This document shows, in pieces, positions 23,558 through 32,812 of a stretch of DNA of 45,214 bases (position 1 is its first letter; the number at the start of each line of letters is the position of its first letter). The notes beneath the pieces were generated by a model. The model was not told where the DNA came from and ran no database searches. It saw nothing but the letters and a program-made list of their open reading frames with translations. The position numbers and the translations under genes are program-made. This DNA is from Verrucomicrobiota bacterium (GTDB lineage: Bacteria; Verrucomicrobiota; Verrucomicrobiia; Verrucomicrobiales; Akkermansiaceae). Location of the stretch: positions 1 through 45,214 of the forward strand of contig RDYF01000017.1 in assembly GCA_004293285.1 (NCBI GenBank), given 5' to 3'.

Positions 23558-25705
23558 ATGCAATCCCCATCCTCTCAAAGTGAAGCGACACTACACGCTG
23601 TTGACTACTGGCAAGTTATTAAAAATCGCTATGGGGTAATTTTGATGACCCTTTTGTTGGTTTTCATGACTGCAGCGGTGATTACCTACGTAATGCCGAA
23701 GAAATTCTTGAGCACTGCTGTGGTCCAGGTGAAGCCTTCGAACCGAGTAGGTGTGGCATTAGGCAATGAACATGCGGGCACGAGCATCATGACGCCCCAA
23801 TTCTTTGCGACCGAATTTGAAGTCATTCGTTCCCAGCTCACGCTGAAGTATGTGGTGCAGCGTCTGAGTTTGATGACGCGCTGGAACATGACAGAAGAAG
23901 AGGCGCTGGGGACTTTGCGAGGCATTGTTGACGCCCAAAACATTCGAGGCACGGACTTGATTCAGATTTCGGTGAAGCATACGGGTGCTGAAGATGCGCG
24001 CGATGTAGCAAAAGAAGTGTATGAAGCGTATAAGAAGCGCCGTGAGGAAAAAGAGCGCATGATCGCTGAGGAAGGGATGAAGGAATTGGAGAAAGCTGTG
24101 CTCGATCAGTCCGATGTTGTGGAAGAAAAGCGCAAGCAACGTGACAATCTGCTGCGACGTGCTCCGGCGATGATTCGCGATAGCATCACAGGAGTGAATG
24201 GAGCCAATGGAATCCAAGGATTGCAAACCATGCTTGAGTCGCAAGTCGAGGCTTCCACTACATTGCTTGCTGAAATTGATAGCACCATTAAAACGATTGA
24301 CACTTTGAATGCCGATGAAGTGATTCGTTACGCAGCCAATTTGGAATCAGCAGGACAAGATTTGAAATCGTTGTATCCGGAGTATCAGTCGCAAGAGCGG
24401 CTGTTGTCGGGATTGCAGAAAAATGGTCTTGGTCCGAATCACCCGAATGTTCTCTCGCAGAAGGGAACGGTGGATAGTTTGCACAAGCAGCTGCAGGCCA
24501 GCGTGGTGTCGTTTAAGGAGTCGCTGCGTCTGAAGAGGGAAACCAAAGCGATTGAACTGGAAGATCTGAAAAAACGACTGACGGAAGTCAAAGAAGTGGC
24601 GGTCAACAACGTCATTTTGATGACCAACATTCAGGGTGTTCAGAAAGAATTCGAAACTCAGCAAGAGATGTTGGATCGGATGAGAGAGAAGCTCTCGATG
24701 GATCGAATCAATTTGAAACAACCGCAGAATATCATTGAGTTGCACGAGGAACCTTTGGTTGCTCAGTTTCCTTCCAGCCCGAATGTGAGCTTGAATTTGA
24801 TTTTGGGAGCGGTTGTGGGGCTTATCTTTGGCATTGGTATTGCTTTCTTCTTGGAATACCTCGACACCTCGGTCAAGACCTTGGAAGATGTGGAGCGTTA
24901 CTTGCAAATTCCTGTGCTAGCTGTGATCCCGAAAGAAGTCGGAGTGCTGCACAAACAAAGCGGCATGAGCCCTGATGCGGAGGCGTATCGAATTTTGCGC
25001 ACGAACATTGAGTTCAATCGCAAGAATCCGGAAGACAATGCGATTACGGTGGTCTCGGGCGGCGCCGGTGAGGGCAAATCGACGACACTTGTCAACTTGG
25101 CTTACATTTGTGCCCAGGGTGGCTATACGACCTTGATGATTGACGCTGACTTGCGTCGTCCCCGTTTGCACACCTTTTTCGACATCAATAACTCCGTTGG
25201 ATTGACCAATTATCTGACGACCGAACTGATGTTGGAAGACGTCATCTTGCAGACACCAGTGGACAATTTGTATTTCATGCCATCGGGTGTATTGCCTGCT
25301 GATGCGGCCGGCATTTTGAATTCACGCCGCATGTCGGAATTGATTCAGGATGTCAAACAGCGCTTTGACTTGATTCTAGTCGACTCCCCGCCGATTCTTG
25401 GTGTGAGCGATGCTTCGGTATTGGCGAGTGAAGTGGACCTGACCATCATTGTTGTACAGCACCGGAAATTGCCAAGAAACATGCTGATGCGTGTGAAACA
25501 ATCGGTGGAAAATGTTGGTGGCAATGTCATTGGCGTAGTACTGAACAACGTTGATGTGCGCAGTGATAGTCAGTATCAGTACTACACAAGCTACTACACC
25601 TATTATGCACCTGCGGAATCCCAAGTCTCTGCCCCTCAACGCTTGAGTGCTCCACGTGCTCCTGAATCGGCGACTTCGGGTTCTACCGATGACTCTCTCT
25701 ATTAA
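23558..25705 (+). CDS. Exopolysaccharide chain-length regulator fused to BY-type tyrosine autokinase
   Basis: The product has 715 residues. The Wzz domain starts with membrane segment 1 (about 25-46). Long periplasmic coiled coils fill 155-200 and 300-380, and membrane segment 2 is at about 411-433. The cytoplasmic kinase domain has Walker A GGAGEGKSTT (501-510), Walker A' LMIDADLRRP (526-535) and Walker B LILVDSPP (605-612). The Tyr cluster at 673-683 (seven Tyr) and the C-terminal Tyr715 are the autophosphorylation sites. Such Wzc/EpsD-type proteins control polymer length and export by cycles of ring assembly and phosphorylation. The OPX gene follows by 18 bp. No cognate low-molecular-weight phosphatase gene is present. 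Confidence 0.95.
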   Translation: MQSPSSQSEATLHAVDYWQVIKNRYGVILMTLLLVFMTAAVITYVMPKKFLSTAVVQVKPSNRVGVALGNEHAGTSIMTPQFFATEFEVIRSQLTLKYVVQRLSLMTRWNMTEEEALGTLRGIVDAQNIRGTDLIQISVKHTGAEDARDVAKEVYEAYKKRREEKERMIAEEGMKELEKAVLDQSDVVEEKRKQRDNLLRRAPAMIRDSITGVNGANGIQGLQTMLESQVEASTTLLAEIDSTIKTIDTLNADEVIRYAANLESAGQDLKSLYPEYQSQERLLSGLQKNGLGPNHPNVLSQKGTVDSLHKQLQASVVSFKESLRLKRETKAIELEDLKKRLTEVKEVAVNNVILMTNIQGVQKEFETQQEMLDRMREKLSMDRINLKQPQNIIELHEEPLVAQFPSSPNVSLNLILGAVVGLIFGIGIAFFLEYLDTSVKTLEDVERYLQIPVLAVIPKEVGVLHKQSGMSPDAEAYRILRTNIEFNRKNPEDNAITVVSGGAGEGKSTTLVNLAYICAQGGYTTLMIDADLRRPRLHTFFDINNSVGLTNYLTTELMLEDVILQTPVDNLYFMPSGVLPADAAGILNSRRMSELIQDVKQRFDLILVDSPPILGVSDASVLASEVDLTIIVVQHRKLPRNMLMRVKQSVENVGGNVIGVVLNNVDVRSDSQYQYYTSYYTYYAPAESQVSAPQRLSAPRAPESATSGSTDDSLY

Positions 25706-25723
25706 TTCTTATCCCTCATCATC

Positions 25724-26287
25724 ATGAAACATCGTTTTTTGTTCGTTATTGCTTTATTGGCTCTTGCTTGGGTTAGCCCCTGTTTGGCTCAAATTGTCGC
25801 GGGACGTGGCATTGAGATCCGCGTCCTCGGGGTTCCTCCCGAAGAACGCGGGCGCATCGATGGCAATTACTCGGTCTCATCGTCCGGCACGGTTCGCATG
25901 CCCTTCGTTGGCGAAGTGAATCTTTCTGGCATGAGCACCAATGCAGCTGCGGCGAAGTTGGAGTCGGTATACAAAAATGCAGGCATTTACTCCAGTCCGA
26001 CGTTTCAGATCAGTGCTTCCGGCGCCGATGTGGTGCGTCAGGATGTCGTTACGGTGAGTGGTTTTGTTCGATCTCCGGGTCCCAAGCCATACACTCCGGG
26101 CTTGACCTTGTTCCAAGCCGTAGCAGCTGCTGGTGGGGCAAATGAGTTTGGCAGCTTGAAGCGGGTGTTGTTGATGCGTGGCAAAAGCAATCGGGTGTAC
26201 AATCTGAACAACATTGAGGATCGGAATGTTGTGTTGCAAGCCAACGACACCATTGAAATTCCTGAAAAAACTTGGAGAGGACAGTAG
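25724..26287 (+). CDS. Short OPX (Wza-like) polysaccharide export protein
   Basis: The product has 187 residues. It has a signal peptide (1-22, cleaved near CLAQ) with no lipobox at the cleavage site. The polysaccharide-export domain follows (about 26-105: IEIRVLGVPPEE, SSSGTVRMPFVGEVNLSGM). One SLBB domain comes next (about 107-185: TVSGFVRSPGPKPYTPGLTL). E. coli Wza has about 380 residues, extra domains and a C-terminal helix that spans the outer membrane; this protein ends right after the SLBB domain. It would need a separate barrel to cross the outer membrane, and the gene at 22057 is the obvious candidate. Confidence 0.92.
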   Translation: MKHRFLFVIALLALAWVSPCLAQIVAGRGIEIRVLGVPPEERGRIDGNYSVSSSGTVRMPFVGEVNLSGMSTNAAAAKLESVYKNAGIYSSPTFQISASGADVVRQDVVTVSGFVRSPGPKPYTPGLTLFQAVAAAGGANEFGSLKRVLLMRGKSNRVYNLNNIEDRNVVLQANDTIEIPEKTWRGQ

Positions 26288-26295
26288 TTCGCTCG

Positions 26296-27075
26296 ATGGG
26301 GTCGACCAACGTGAAGCGCTGCATTTGTTCCTTCACGATGATCGTCGTCTCGGCGCTGTCGGCGATAGAGCAGGAATCGGATGATTTTTCTGTGCCATCG
26401 CGTGAAGCCGCGCTGTCGCGGCTGAATGCGGTAAGTCGACGCGCCCGGCATGAAGCAACGCAGTATCTCACGCGCTGGGCAGATCAAGACGCCTTGTCGG
26501 CGAAGAAGGTGTTTCTGCAAAATCTGGATCAGCATCCCGAGCCGGAGGTGCGCGAGCGCTGCCGATGGTTGCTCAAATGCATGGCCGTGAAGGACTATGC
26601 GACCTTCGGGGAAGGATATTTGGGCGTATCCATGGGCGAAGAGTGGCAGGGAATGATCCCGGGTGACGACAAGAAGCGTTTTGGCATGGTGGTGACAGCC
26701 ATTTCCGAAGGTTCTCCTGCCGCGCAGGCGAAACTACAAGTAGGCGACGTCATTGTCGCGCTGGGCGAGCATGCCTGGCGTGAAAGCCAAGTCATCCTCG
26801 ATGAGAAAAAGGGATTGTCGGCTCAAATTCGAGCGATAGGGGCAGGAAAAAAAGCTCAGTTTGGCATCTGGCGCAAAAGCGAATTGCTCATTTGTGAAGT
26901 GCTGTTGACTCGTCGGCCGAAGTTGCTGGATCAGTGGCGTCCGCAGATCCAGCCGAATGGAATGATGAAGCTCGATCAAGGAGAATTGCAGAAGTTGATC
27001 GACGAAGAAAAAAACAGTGCCGCGTACTTTGAAGAATGGCTGCAAAAGGCGAAGAAAGATGCGCTTGCCGACTAA
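26296..27075 (+). CDS. Secreted PDZ-domain protein
   Basis: The product has 259 residues from the ATG at 26296, 8 bp after the OPX stop. An in-frame TTG at 26272 overlapping that stop is possible. The N-terminus (KRCICSFTMIVVSALSAI) looks like a signal sequence. Residues about 35-95 are helical and HEAT-like (LTRWADQD, EPEVRERCRWLLKC). Residues about 105-200 form a PDZ domain: YLGVSM, then VVTAISEGSPAAQAKLQVGD and VIVALGEHAW. No protease domain is present. The arrangement resembles verrucomicrobial PDZ scaffold proteins, and its role in export is inferred only from position. Confidence 0.75.
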   Translation: MGSTNVKRCICSFTMIVVSALSAIEQESDDFSVPSREAALSRLNAVSRRARHEATQYLTRWADQDALSAKKVFLQNLDQHPEPEVRERCRWLLKCMAVKDYATFGEGYLGVSMGEEWQGMIPGDDKKRFGMVVTAISEGSPAAQAKLQVGDVIVALGEHAWRESQVILDEKKGLSAQIRAIGAGKKAQFGIWRKSELLICEVLLTRRPKLLDQWRPQIQPNGMMKLDQGELQKLIDEEKNSAAYFEEWLQKAKKDALAD

Positions 27076-27166
27076 TTTTCCAAACTTGTGAGGAATCCAC
27101 GAAGTTTCTTGGACAATCGTGCGAAAAATGCCACATTTCCTCTCGTAACTGATCCATTGATCGAAT

Positions 27167-29416
27167 ATGAAAATCTCCACTCTTCGCCGATACTTTGCCG
27201 CCACAGCTGTTGCTTTGGCCACCAGTTGCTCGTTGCAAGCTGAGCAACCCACGGATTTTAATGAAGTGGGTCGGCAAGTCGCGATCTTGCTGCAGAACAC
27301 GCATTTTTCCCGCGCGCGTTGGGACAAGGAGCTGAGTGAGAAATTTCTCGATACCTACCTACGCGATCTCGATCCGCGAAGAATGCATTTTTTGCAATCG
27401 GACATTGCGCGTTTTCAGGAAGATTATGGTCCGCGCTTGCATGAAATGCTGCTGAGAAAAAATTCCACGGTAGCCGCAGAAGACATCTATCACACGTACA
27501 TCGAGCGTGCAAAGGAATCGAACGCGTTCATCAATCAAGTGCTCAAGGAGGAAATGGATTTTTCCAAGGATGAGTTCATTGAACGCAGTCGTAAGGATTC
27601 CCCATGGCCTAAAGATCGCAAGGAATGGGAAGCTCTTTGGCGGGCCTCGGTGAAAGATGCCGTTCTTAGCGAGACCCTACGTCGTGAAACCATCACGCGA
27701 CTCGCGCAGGAGCAGGGCAAAGAGAATCCGTTAGGTAAAGAAAAACCGCCTATCGAAAAAGTTCGTCTACGCTATGAGCGTTTGCTTCACAGCATCACGG
27801 AGGCTGATACGGATGACATGGCGGCAGCGTTTTTGGTGGCAGTGACCAAGACCTTCGATCCCCATACCGAATACATGGGCTATCGCGAAATTGCGCGCTT
27901 CAAAGACAGCATGAAAAATCAGCTCGTGGGCATTGGTGCTCAACTCCAGGGCGAGGAAGATGGCGCTACGGTGATCAAAGGCATTGTGGTGGGCGGGCCA
28001 GCGGATAAGCAAGGAGAGCTGAAATTGAACGATCGCATTGTTGGGGTCGACTCCTTGAACACGGGGGACGTGACCGACATCATGTACATGAAAATCGACA
28101 AGGTCGTGGATTTGATTCGCGGCAAAGAAAATACTTCTGTGCGTTTGAAAGTTGAGCCTGCTGGGGCGGCGCCAGGAGAGACCAAGTTCATTGTGATTCA
28201 GCGCGGCAAGGTAGAAATGAAAGATGAGCAAGCCAGTGCGGAGTTGATCGAGCGCAAAGACGACAAGGGAGTGACGCGTCGTTTGGGTTGGATCACTTTG
28301 CCATCGTTCTACATGGACTTCGACAATCAAGAAGCGAGTTGCGCGAACGATGTGGAAAAATTGTTGCGTCGATTGATGGAAGAGAAGATCGATGGATTGA
28401 TCATCGATCTACGAGGCAACGGGGGAGGTTCTTTGGATGAAGTCCGCAAGATGACGGGCTTTTTCATCAAGCGTGGTCCTGTGGTGCAGGTGAAGACCGA
28501 GCTGGGGCAGATTGAGGTGAAAGATTCCGAGGCGAGAGAGCCCATCTACCAGGGTCCGATGGTGGTGATGATCGACAAAGCGAGTGCTTCTGCCAGCGAG
28601 ATTTTGGCTGGTGCTTTGCAGGATCACAACCGTGCGGTCATTGTAGGCGATTCCTCGAGCTTTGGCAAAGGCACGGTCCAGCAATTGATGGATGTCGGCC
28701 GCATGATGCCATTTTTTGCGCGTCGAGATCGCGCCGGAACAGTGAAGGTTACCTTGCAAAAATTCTATCGCCCATCGGGTGATTCGACACAACTTCAAGG
28801 GGTCAAATCGGACATCGTGTTGCCAAGCTTGTTCGATGGCATGGAAATTGGCGAGGCGCACTTGGACAACAAACTCGAGTTTGACCAAATTCGGAAGGCC
28901 AGTGATTTCAAACCATTGAATCGCGAAAAATTGCATCTGCCACGGCTGACGGAATGGAGCGGTGCACGCGTCAAACAGGACAAGGATTTGAGCTACACCT
29001 TGGAGGACTTGGCGGAGATGAAAAAGCGCATGCAAGAAAATCAGGAAAGCCTCAACAAAGCCAAACGCAATGAGGAAATCAGCAAGGCCGATGCCAAGCG
29101 CAAGGCGCGAAATCAAGAGCGCAAAGAGCGTTATGCCGTGATTGCGCAGAAAGACCAGCAGACGATGAAGTTTTTCAAACTGTCGCTGAGCGATGTCGAT
29201 ACAAATCGTCCATTGGTTGCCTATGATCCCAGCAAGGAAGATGAGAAGTACATGCGCAAAGCCAAAGACGAAACGGCGGAATTGGATGATACGCCGAAGT
29301 GGCCCAGCGGCATGGATCCGATTAAGCGTGAAAGCTTGGCCATTTTGTCCGACCTCGCAACTTTGACACAAGCTGCGCAGGAGACTGAGTTAAAAAAAAC
29401 CGCAGTCCGCGAATGA
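27167..29416 (+). CDS. prc: C-terminal processing (tail-specific) protease, S41A
   Basis: The 749-residue periplasmic protease has a signal peptide (about 1-25), an N-terminal helical domain with YLRDLDPRRMHFLQSDI, a PDZ domain (about 245-330) and the S41 core. The core has SASASE (473-478) with the nucleophilic Ser and the general base Lys501 in FGKGTVQ, forming a Ser-Lys dyad. The C-terminal domain (about 560-700) is Lys/Arg-rich coiled coil, as in E. coli Tsp/Prc. It degrades proteins with nonpolar C-termini and processes envelope proteins. Its stop overlaps the start of the YggS gene (ATGA), so the two are translationally coupled. Confidence 0.95.
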   Translation: MKISTLRRYFAATAVALATSCSLQAEQPTDFNEVGRQVAILLQNTHFSRARWDKELSEKFLDTYLRDLDPRRMHFLQSDIARFQEDYGPRLHEMLLRKNSTVAAEDIYHTYIERAKESNAFINQVLKEEMDFSKDEFIERSRKDSPWPKDRKEWEALWRASVKDAVLSETLRRETITRLAQEQGKENPLGKEKPPIEKVRLRYERLLHSITEADTDDMAAAFLVAVTKTFDPHTEYMGYREIARFKDSMKNQLVGIGAQLQGEEDGATVIKGIVVGGPADKQGELKLNDRIVGVDSLNTGDVTDIMYMKIDKVVDLIRGKENTSVRLKVEPAGAAPGETKFIVIQRGKVEMKDEQASAELIERKDDKGVTRRLGWITLPSFYMDFDNQEASCANDVEKLLRRLMEEKIDGLIIDLRGNGGGSLDEVRKMTGFFIKRGPVVQVKTELGQIEVKDSEAREPIYQGPMVVMIDKASASASEILAGALQDHNRAVIVGDSSSFGKGTVQQLMDVGRMMPFFARRDRAGTVKVTLQKFYRPSGDSTQLQGVKSDIVLPSLFDGMEIGEAHLDNKLEFDQIRKASDFKPLNREKLHLPRLTEWSGARVKQDKDLSYTLEDLAEMKKRMQENQESLNKAKRNEEISKADAKRKARNQERKERYAVIAQKDQQTMKFFKLSLSDVDTNRPLVAYDPSKEDEKYMRKAKDETAELDDTPKWPSGMDPIKRESLAILSDLATLTQAAQETELKKTAVRE

Positions 29417-30093
29417 GCGAAGTAGCGCAGCAATTGCAGGAAATTCGCACGCGCATGGCAGCCGCGTGCGCTCGTTCAGGGCGCGAGGTCGATGAGGTGA
29501 CGCTGATTGCTGTGACCAAAACTTTTTCCGCCGAGCGCGTGCGCGAGGCGGTGGAGGCGGGGCAAGTCGACGTCGGAGAAAATCGCTTGCAGGAGGCCGA
29601 AGGCAAAATCCCGCTCTTGCCTTCCTTTTTGCGATGGCATTACATCGGTCAATTGCAGCGCAACAAAGTGCGCAAAGTGTTGCCACAATTTGCCATGGTG
29701 CACAGTATCGATTCCCTGCGGCTCGCACAATACGCCAATGAAGTGGCCCGCGATCTAGGGCTTTTTCCCCAAGTTTTTCTGCAAGTCAATCATGCCGAGG
29801 AAGAAACCAAAACAGGATTTTCCGAAGCGGAACTTCGCGAGCAATGGACGACTTTGATGGCATTGGATCGTTTGGAAATTGTCGGTCTCATGACCGTGCC
29901 GCCGGCGGTTGATGACCCTGAAAAAGCACGCCCATGGTTTGCATCGCTGCGTCAATTGCGCGATGAGCTTGCGCTGGTTGATGGCACGCGTTTGCCTTAT
30001 CTGAGCATGGGCATGAGCGGCGATTATGAAGTGGCTATCGAGGAAGGCGCGACTCACGTGCGCATTGGCTCAGCCATTTTCGGACGTCGTTAG
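29413..30093 (+). CDS. yggS: YggS/PLPBP family pyridoxal-phosphate-binding protein
   Basis: The 226-residue protein has a single alanine-racemase-like TIM barrel. The PLP lysine lies in LIAVTKTF (about 30-37). VGENRLQEAEGKI and WHYIGQLQRNKVRKVL are family signatures, and LSMGMSGDYEVAIEEGATHV with RIGSAIFG near the C-terminus bind the phosphate. The family controls vitamin B6 and amino-acid homeostasis and has no known catalytic activity. It overlaps prc by 4 bp and also overlaps the convergent GH28 gene by 4 bp at the TTAG shared by both stop codons. Confidence 0.95.
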   Translation: MSEVAQQLQEIRTRMAAACARSGREVDEVTLIAVTKTFSAERVREAVEAGQVDVGENRLQEAEGKIPLLPSFLRWHYIGQLQRNKVRKVLPQFAMVHSIDSLRLAQYANEVARDLGLFPQVFLQVNHAEEETKTGFSEAELREQWTTLMALDRLEIVGLMTVPPAVDDPEKARPWFASLRQLRDELALVDGTRLPYLSMGMSGDYEVAIEEGATHVRIGSAIFGRR

Positions 30094-31667
30094 GGTTTGA
30101 TCTGAATGTCCGCGTTGTTGCCGCGTTGATCAAAGATACGCGTCGAGCCGCGAGGAGATTGAGTGCCGGAGATGCGTGCGTCACAAACATCGTGCATGAC
30201 CCACAAGGGTTCACGACCCTGAGAAGCCACCATGCAGCGCTGGAGTTGTAAGCCTTTGACGTCATCGAACAACACCGCAGCGCGATAATCTTTTCCGGAA
30301 ACACGAAATCGGACGTTTTCCATCGTTAGGTTTTCGGCATGTCGCACATACATTCCCCAGGCAGGAAGCACGCCGAACATTTTTGACTCTGGATAATTCT
30401 TGGCGCATTCAGGAATCTTGGTCAAATCTTCTAACAACTGATGTCCGGCTAAGGGCTTTTCACCGATGCCGCCATAGGTGATGTCGATGTTGCGAAGCGT
30501 GATGCCACGCACGGGATGGCCGGGCAGGCCGGTGATCGATCCTGTGATCAGCGTGGTGCAATTGTGACGCCAGTACGTGGGAAATTTGTTCATTTCACTG
30601 CGTCGACGATTCGGGATTTCGGCCACGACGTCCGAGATTGTCACTTGTTGCAATGAGCCAACTGGCCCATTTGCATTGCGATGACCCAGTCGGATGAAAA
30701 GGGGATTGTTGGTGGTTTTCATGCGCACGTGAGAAATCGAGATGTTTTCCAGAACACCGCCATCGACCAACTCCAAGGCGATCCCAGAAAAATAGGTATC
30801 GTAGATTTCCAGATGACGGCAGACGATATTGCGAAATCCCTTTACCGAGGCGGTGCCGAGTTTGAAGGCATTGCAGCTCGAGCGCACACGGCAATGTTCG
30901 ATGAGAACATTCTCGCAAAATCGGGGTCCCGATTTGAGACAAATGCCATCATCTTCGGAATCGATGTCACAGCCGCGAATGACCACATTGGAACAGCTAT
31001 CGATATCGATCCCATCATTGGTGATAGCGGCGCAAGATCGCACCTTGATGTTTTCGACGAGAACATTCGTGCATTCGCGATAAAGCTGCACCCAACAGGC
31101 GCTCTGCAGCAAAGTGATCTGGCGGACGGTGACTTGGTCGCACTTTCGAAAGTGAATGATGGTTGGTCGTTCGGCTTCGTTATCGCTCGGCAATTTGCCT
31201 GCCTTGTGAAGCTTCATGGTATTTTGTGCGAGCTCGACACCTTGTCCATCGATAACACCCTCGCCCGTAATGGCGATGTTGCGTTGGTTGTGCGCGAGGA
31301 TGAGCCCGTAAAAATTGATTTTCCGATAGAGGAATCGATCAGTGCTACCGAGCAGCACTGCGCCTTTCTGCAAATGCAGTGTGACGTTGCTGCGCAGCGC
31401 AATCGAGCCAGTCAGAAATCGGCCAGGAGGAACGATCACCGCGCCACCACCCGATGCGGCTGCGGCATCAATCGCCTTCTGAATGAAACCGCTATTCAGC
31501 GTTACGCCATCGCCTTTCGCTCCGAATTGGGTAATGGGAAAATTGCCGGCGGCATGCAAGGAAGGCAGCATGAGCCAGAAGAGGAGAAGCAGGCAACGCA
31601 GATGAGCTTGGTGGTGAAGAGCGTAAATCAAATGCACGGCGGTCAATACGCGAAACAGAGCTGCCAT
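30090..31667 (-). CDS. Secreted glycoside hydrolase family 28 (polygalacturonase-like) protein
   Basis: The product has 525 residues. The hydrophobic LRCLLLLFWLMLPSLHAAG (24-42) is a signal peptide, possibly from an internal start. FGAKGDGVTLNSGFIQKAID and VPPGRFLTGSIAL open the parallel beta-helix. The acidic active-site motifs are NDGIDIDS (about 216-223) and SEDDGICLKSG (about 237-247), giving three Asp as expected for GH28. The usual GHG motif is replaced by SCNAFKLGT, so it probably acts on a different uronic-acid or rhamnose-containing polymer, or lacks classical polygalacturonase activity. No transporter or sugar-catabolic genes adjoin it. Confidence 0.88.
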   Translation of the reverse strand: MAALFRVLTAVHLIYALHHQAHLRCLLLLFWLMLPSLHAAGNFPITQFGAKGDGVTLNSGFIQKAIDAAAASGGGAVIVPPGRFLTGSIALRSNVTLHLQKGAVLLGSTDRFLYRKINFYGLILAHNQRNIAITGEGVIDGQGVELAQNTMKLHKAGKLPSDNEAERPTIIHFRKCDQVTVRQITLLQSACWVQLYRECTNVLVENIKVRSCAAITNDGIDIDSCSNVVIRGCDIDSEDDGICLKSGPRFCENVLIEHCRVRSSCNAFKLGTASVKGFRNIVCRHLEIYDTYFSGIALELVDGGVLENISISHVRMKTTNNPLFIRLGHRNANGPVGSLQQVTISDVVAEIPNRRRSEMNKFPTYWRHNCTTLITGSITGLPGHPVRGITLRNIDITYGGIGEKPLAGHQLLEDLTKIPECAKNYPESKMFGVLPAWGMYVRHAENLTMENVRFRVSGKDYRAAVLFDDVKGLQLQRCMVASQGREPLWVMHDVCDARISGTQSPRGSTRIFDQRGNNADIQIKP

Positions 31668-31804
31668 CTATCGATGAAATCGGTCTTCTGTCATACAAGC
31701 AACTTTGATGTAGGCGTGACGATTTCGATTTCGATTTGATGGATTCACTCCTTGATCTTCTTTGTCTTCTGAGACATGGTTGGTGAACCAAAAACGACAA
31801 GACC

Positions 31805-32743
31805 ATGCAGCCCTCATTTGATGCAGCGCAACGACTGGAAAAACAATTGCAGTCGGTGATTCACGGACAGCCTGCAACGATTCGGCGCATTCTTGCGTGT
31901 TTGTTTTCGGGCGGGCATTGTTTGCTAGAAGACGTTCCGGGCACTGGGAAAACGACTCTCGCCAAAGCGATGGCGCATTCGATTGATGGTGCTCGATTCC
32001 AGCGAGTCCAGTTTACGCCTGACCTGTTGCCATCAGATATTTTGGGGGTGTCAGTCTTTGATCCCACGACTTCCGTTTTTCGTTTTCAGGAAGGCCCCGT
32101 TTTTACGGACATGTTATTGGCTGATGAGATCAATCGTGCATCACCGCGGGTGCAAAGTGCTTTGTTAGAAGCAATGGCGGAAGGGCAAGTGACCATCGAT
32201 GGCAAGCGATATCATTTGGGGGAATTGTTCTTTGTCATTGCCACACAAAACCCCATTGAGTTTCGCGGCACCTATCCATTGCCCGAGGCGCAGATGGATC
32301 GTTTTGCGATGCAGTGTCAGCTCGGTTACGTCACGGAACGAGAGGAAGTGAAAATTTTGCAAGACCAACGAGTGCAGCATCCCGTGGATGCTTTGCAGCC
32401 GGTCGTGACACGGCAAGAGTTGCTGCGTGTGATGCACGATGTGTCGGACGTGCGGGTGAGTGAAGAATTGCAGCACTACATCGTGCGGCTGGTGTCGGCC
32501 ACGCGGCAGCGCAAGGATTTGCAGTTGGCGGCGAGTCCGCGCGCATCCTTGGCATTGATGAAAATGGCACAAGCTCTTTCTTTGCTCGAGTCGCGCGAAT
32601 TCGTGGTGCCTGAGACCATTCAGGAATTGGCTGCCGATGTGATTGCTCATCGTTTGGTGCTGAGCCCCGAAGCTCGTTATGCAGGCGTCACGGGACGCAG
32701 CTTGATCGCTGAAATTCTCCAGCAAGTTCCAGTGCCCGCGTGA
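31805..32743 (+). CDS. MoxR-family AAA+ ATPase
   Basis: The product has 312 residues. Walker A EDVPGTGKTT (42-51), Walker B MLLADEINRA (103-112), sensor 1 in FVIATQNPIEFRGTYPLPEA and a C-terminal helical lid (SPRASLALMKMAQA) are all in place. MoxR proteins are chaperone-like ATPases that usually work with a von Willebrand-A protein and a DUF58 protein encoded next to them. Neither partner is adjacent here, as the next gene is an M20 peptidase. A missing operon context is unusual but does not change the family call. Confidence 0.93.
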   Translation: MQPSFDAAQRLEKQLQSVIHGQPATIRRILACLFSGGHCLLEDVPGTGKTTLAKAMAHSIDGARFQRVQFTPDLLPSDILGVSVFDPTTSVFRFQEGPVFTDMLLADEINRASPRVQSALLEAMAEGQVTIDGKRYHLGELFFVIATQNPIEFRGTYPLPEAQMDRFAMQCQLGYVTEREEVKILQDQRVQHPVDALQPVVTRQELLRVMHDVSDVRVSEELQHYIVRLVSATRQRKDLQLAASPRASLALMKMAQALSLLESREFVVPETIQELAADVIAHRLVLSPEARYAGVTGRSLIAEILQQVPVPA

Positions 32744-32812
32744 TTTTACGGTTGTCGTTTGGAATGTTGTGCGTCATCTTAGGATGTCACTGCACTTGAG
32801 CCTCTTTAAGCC

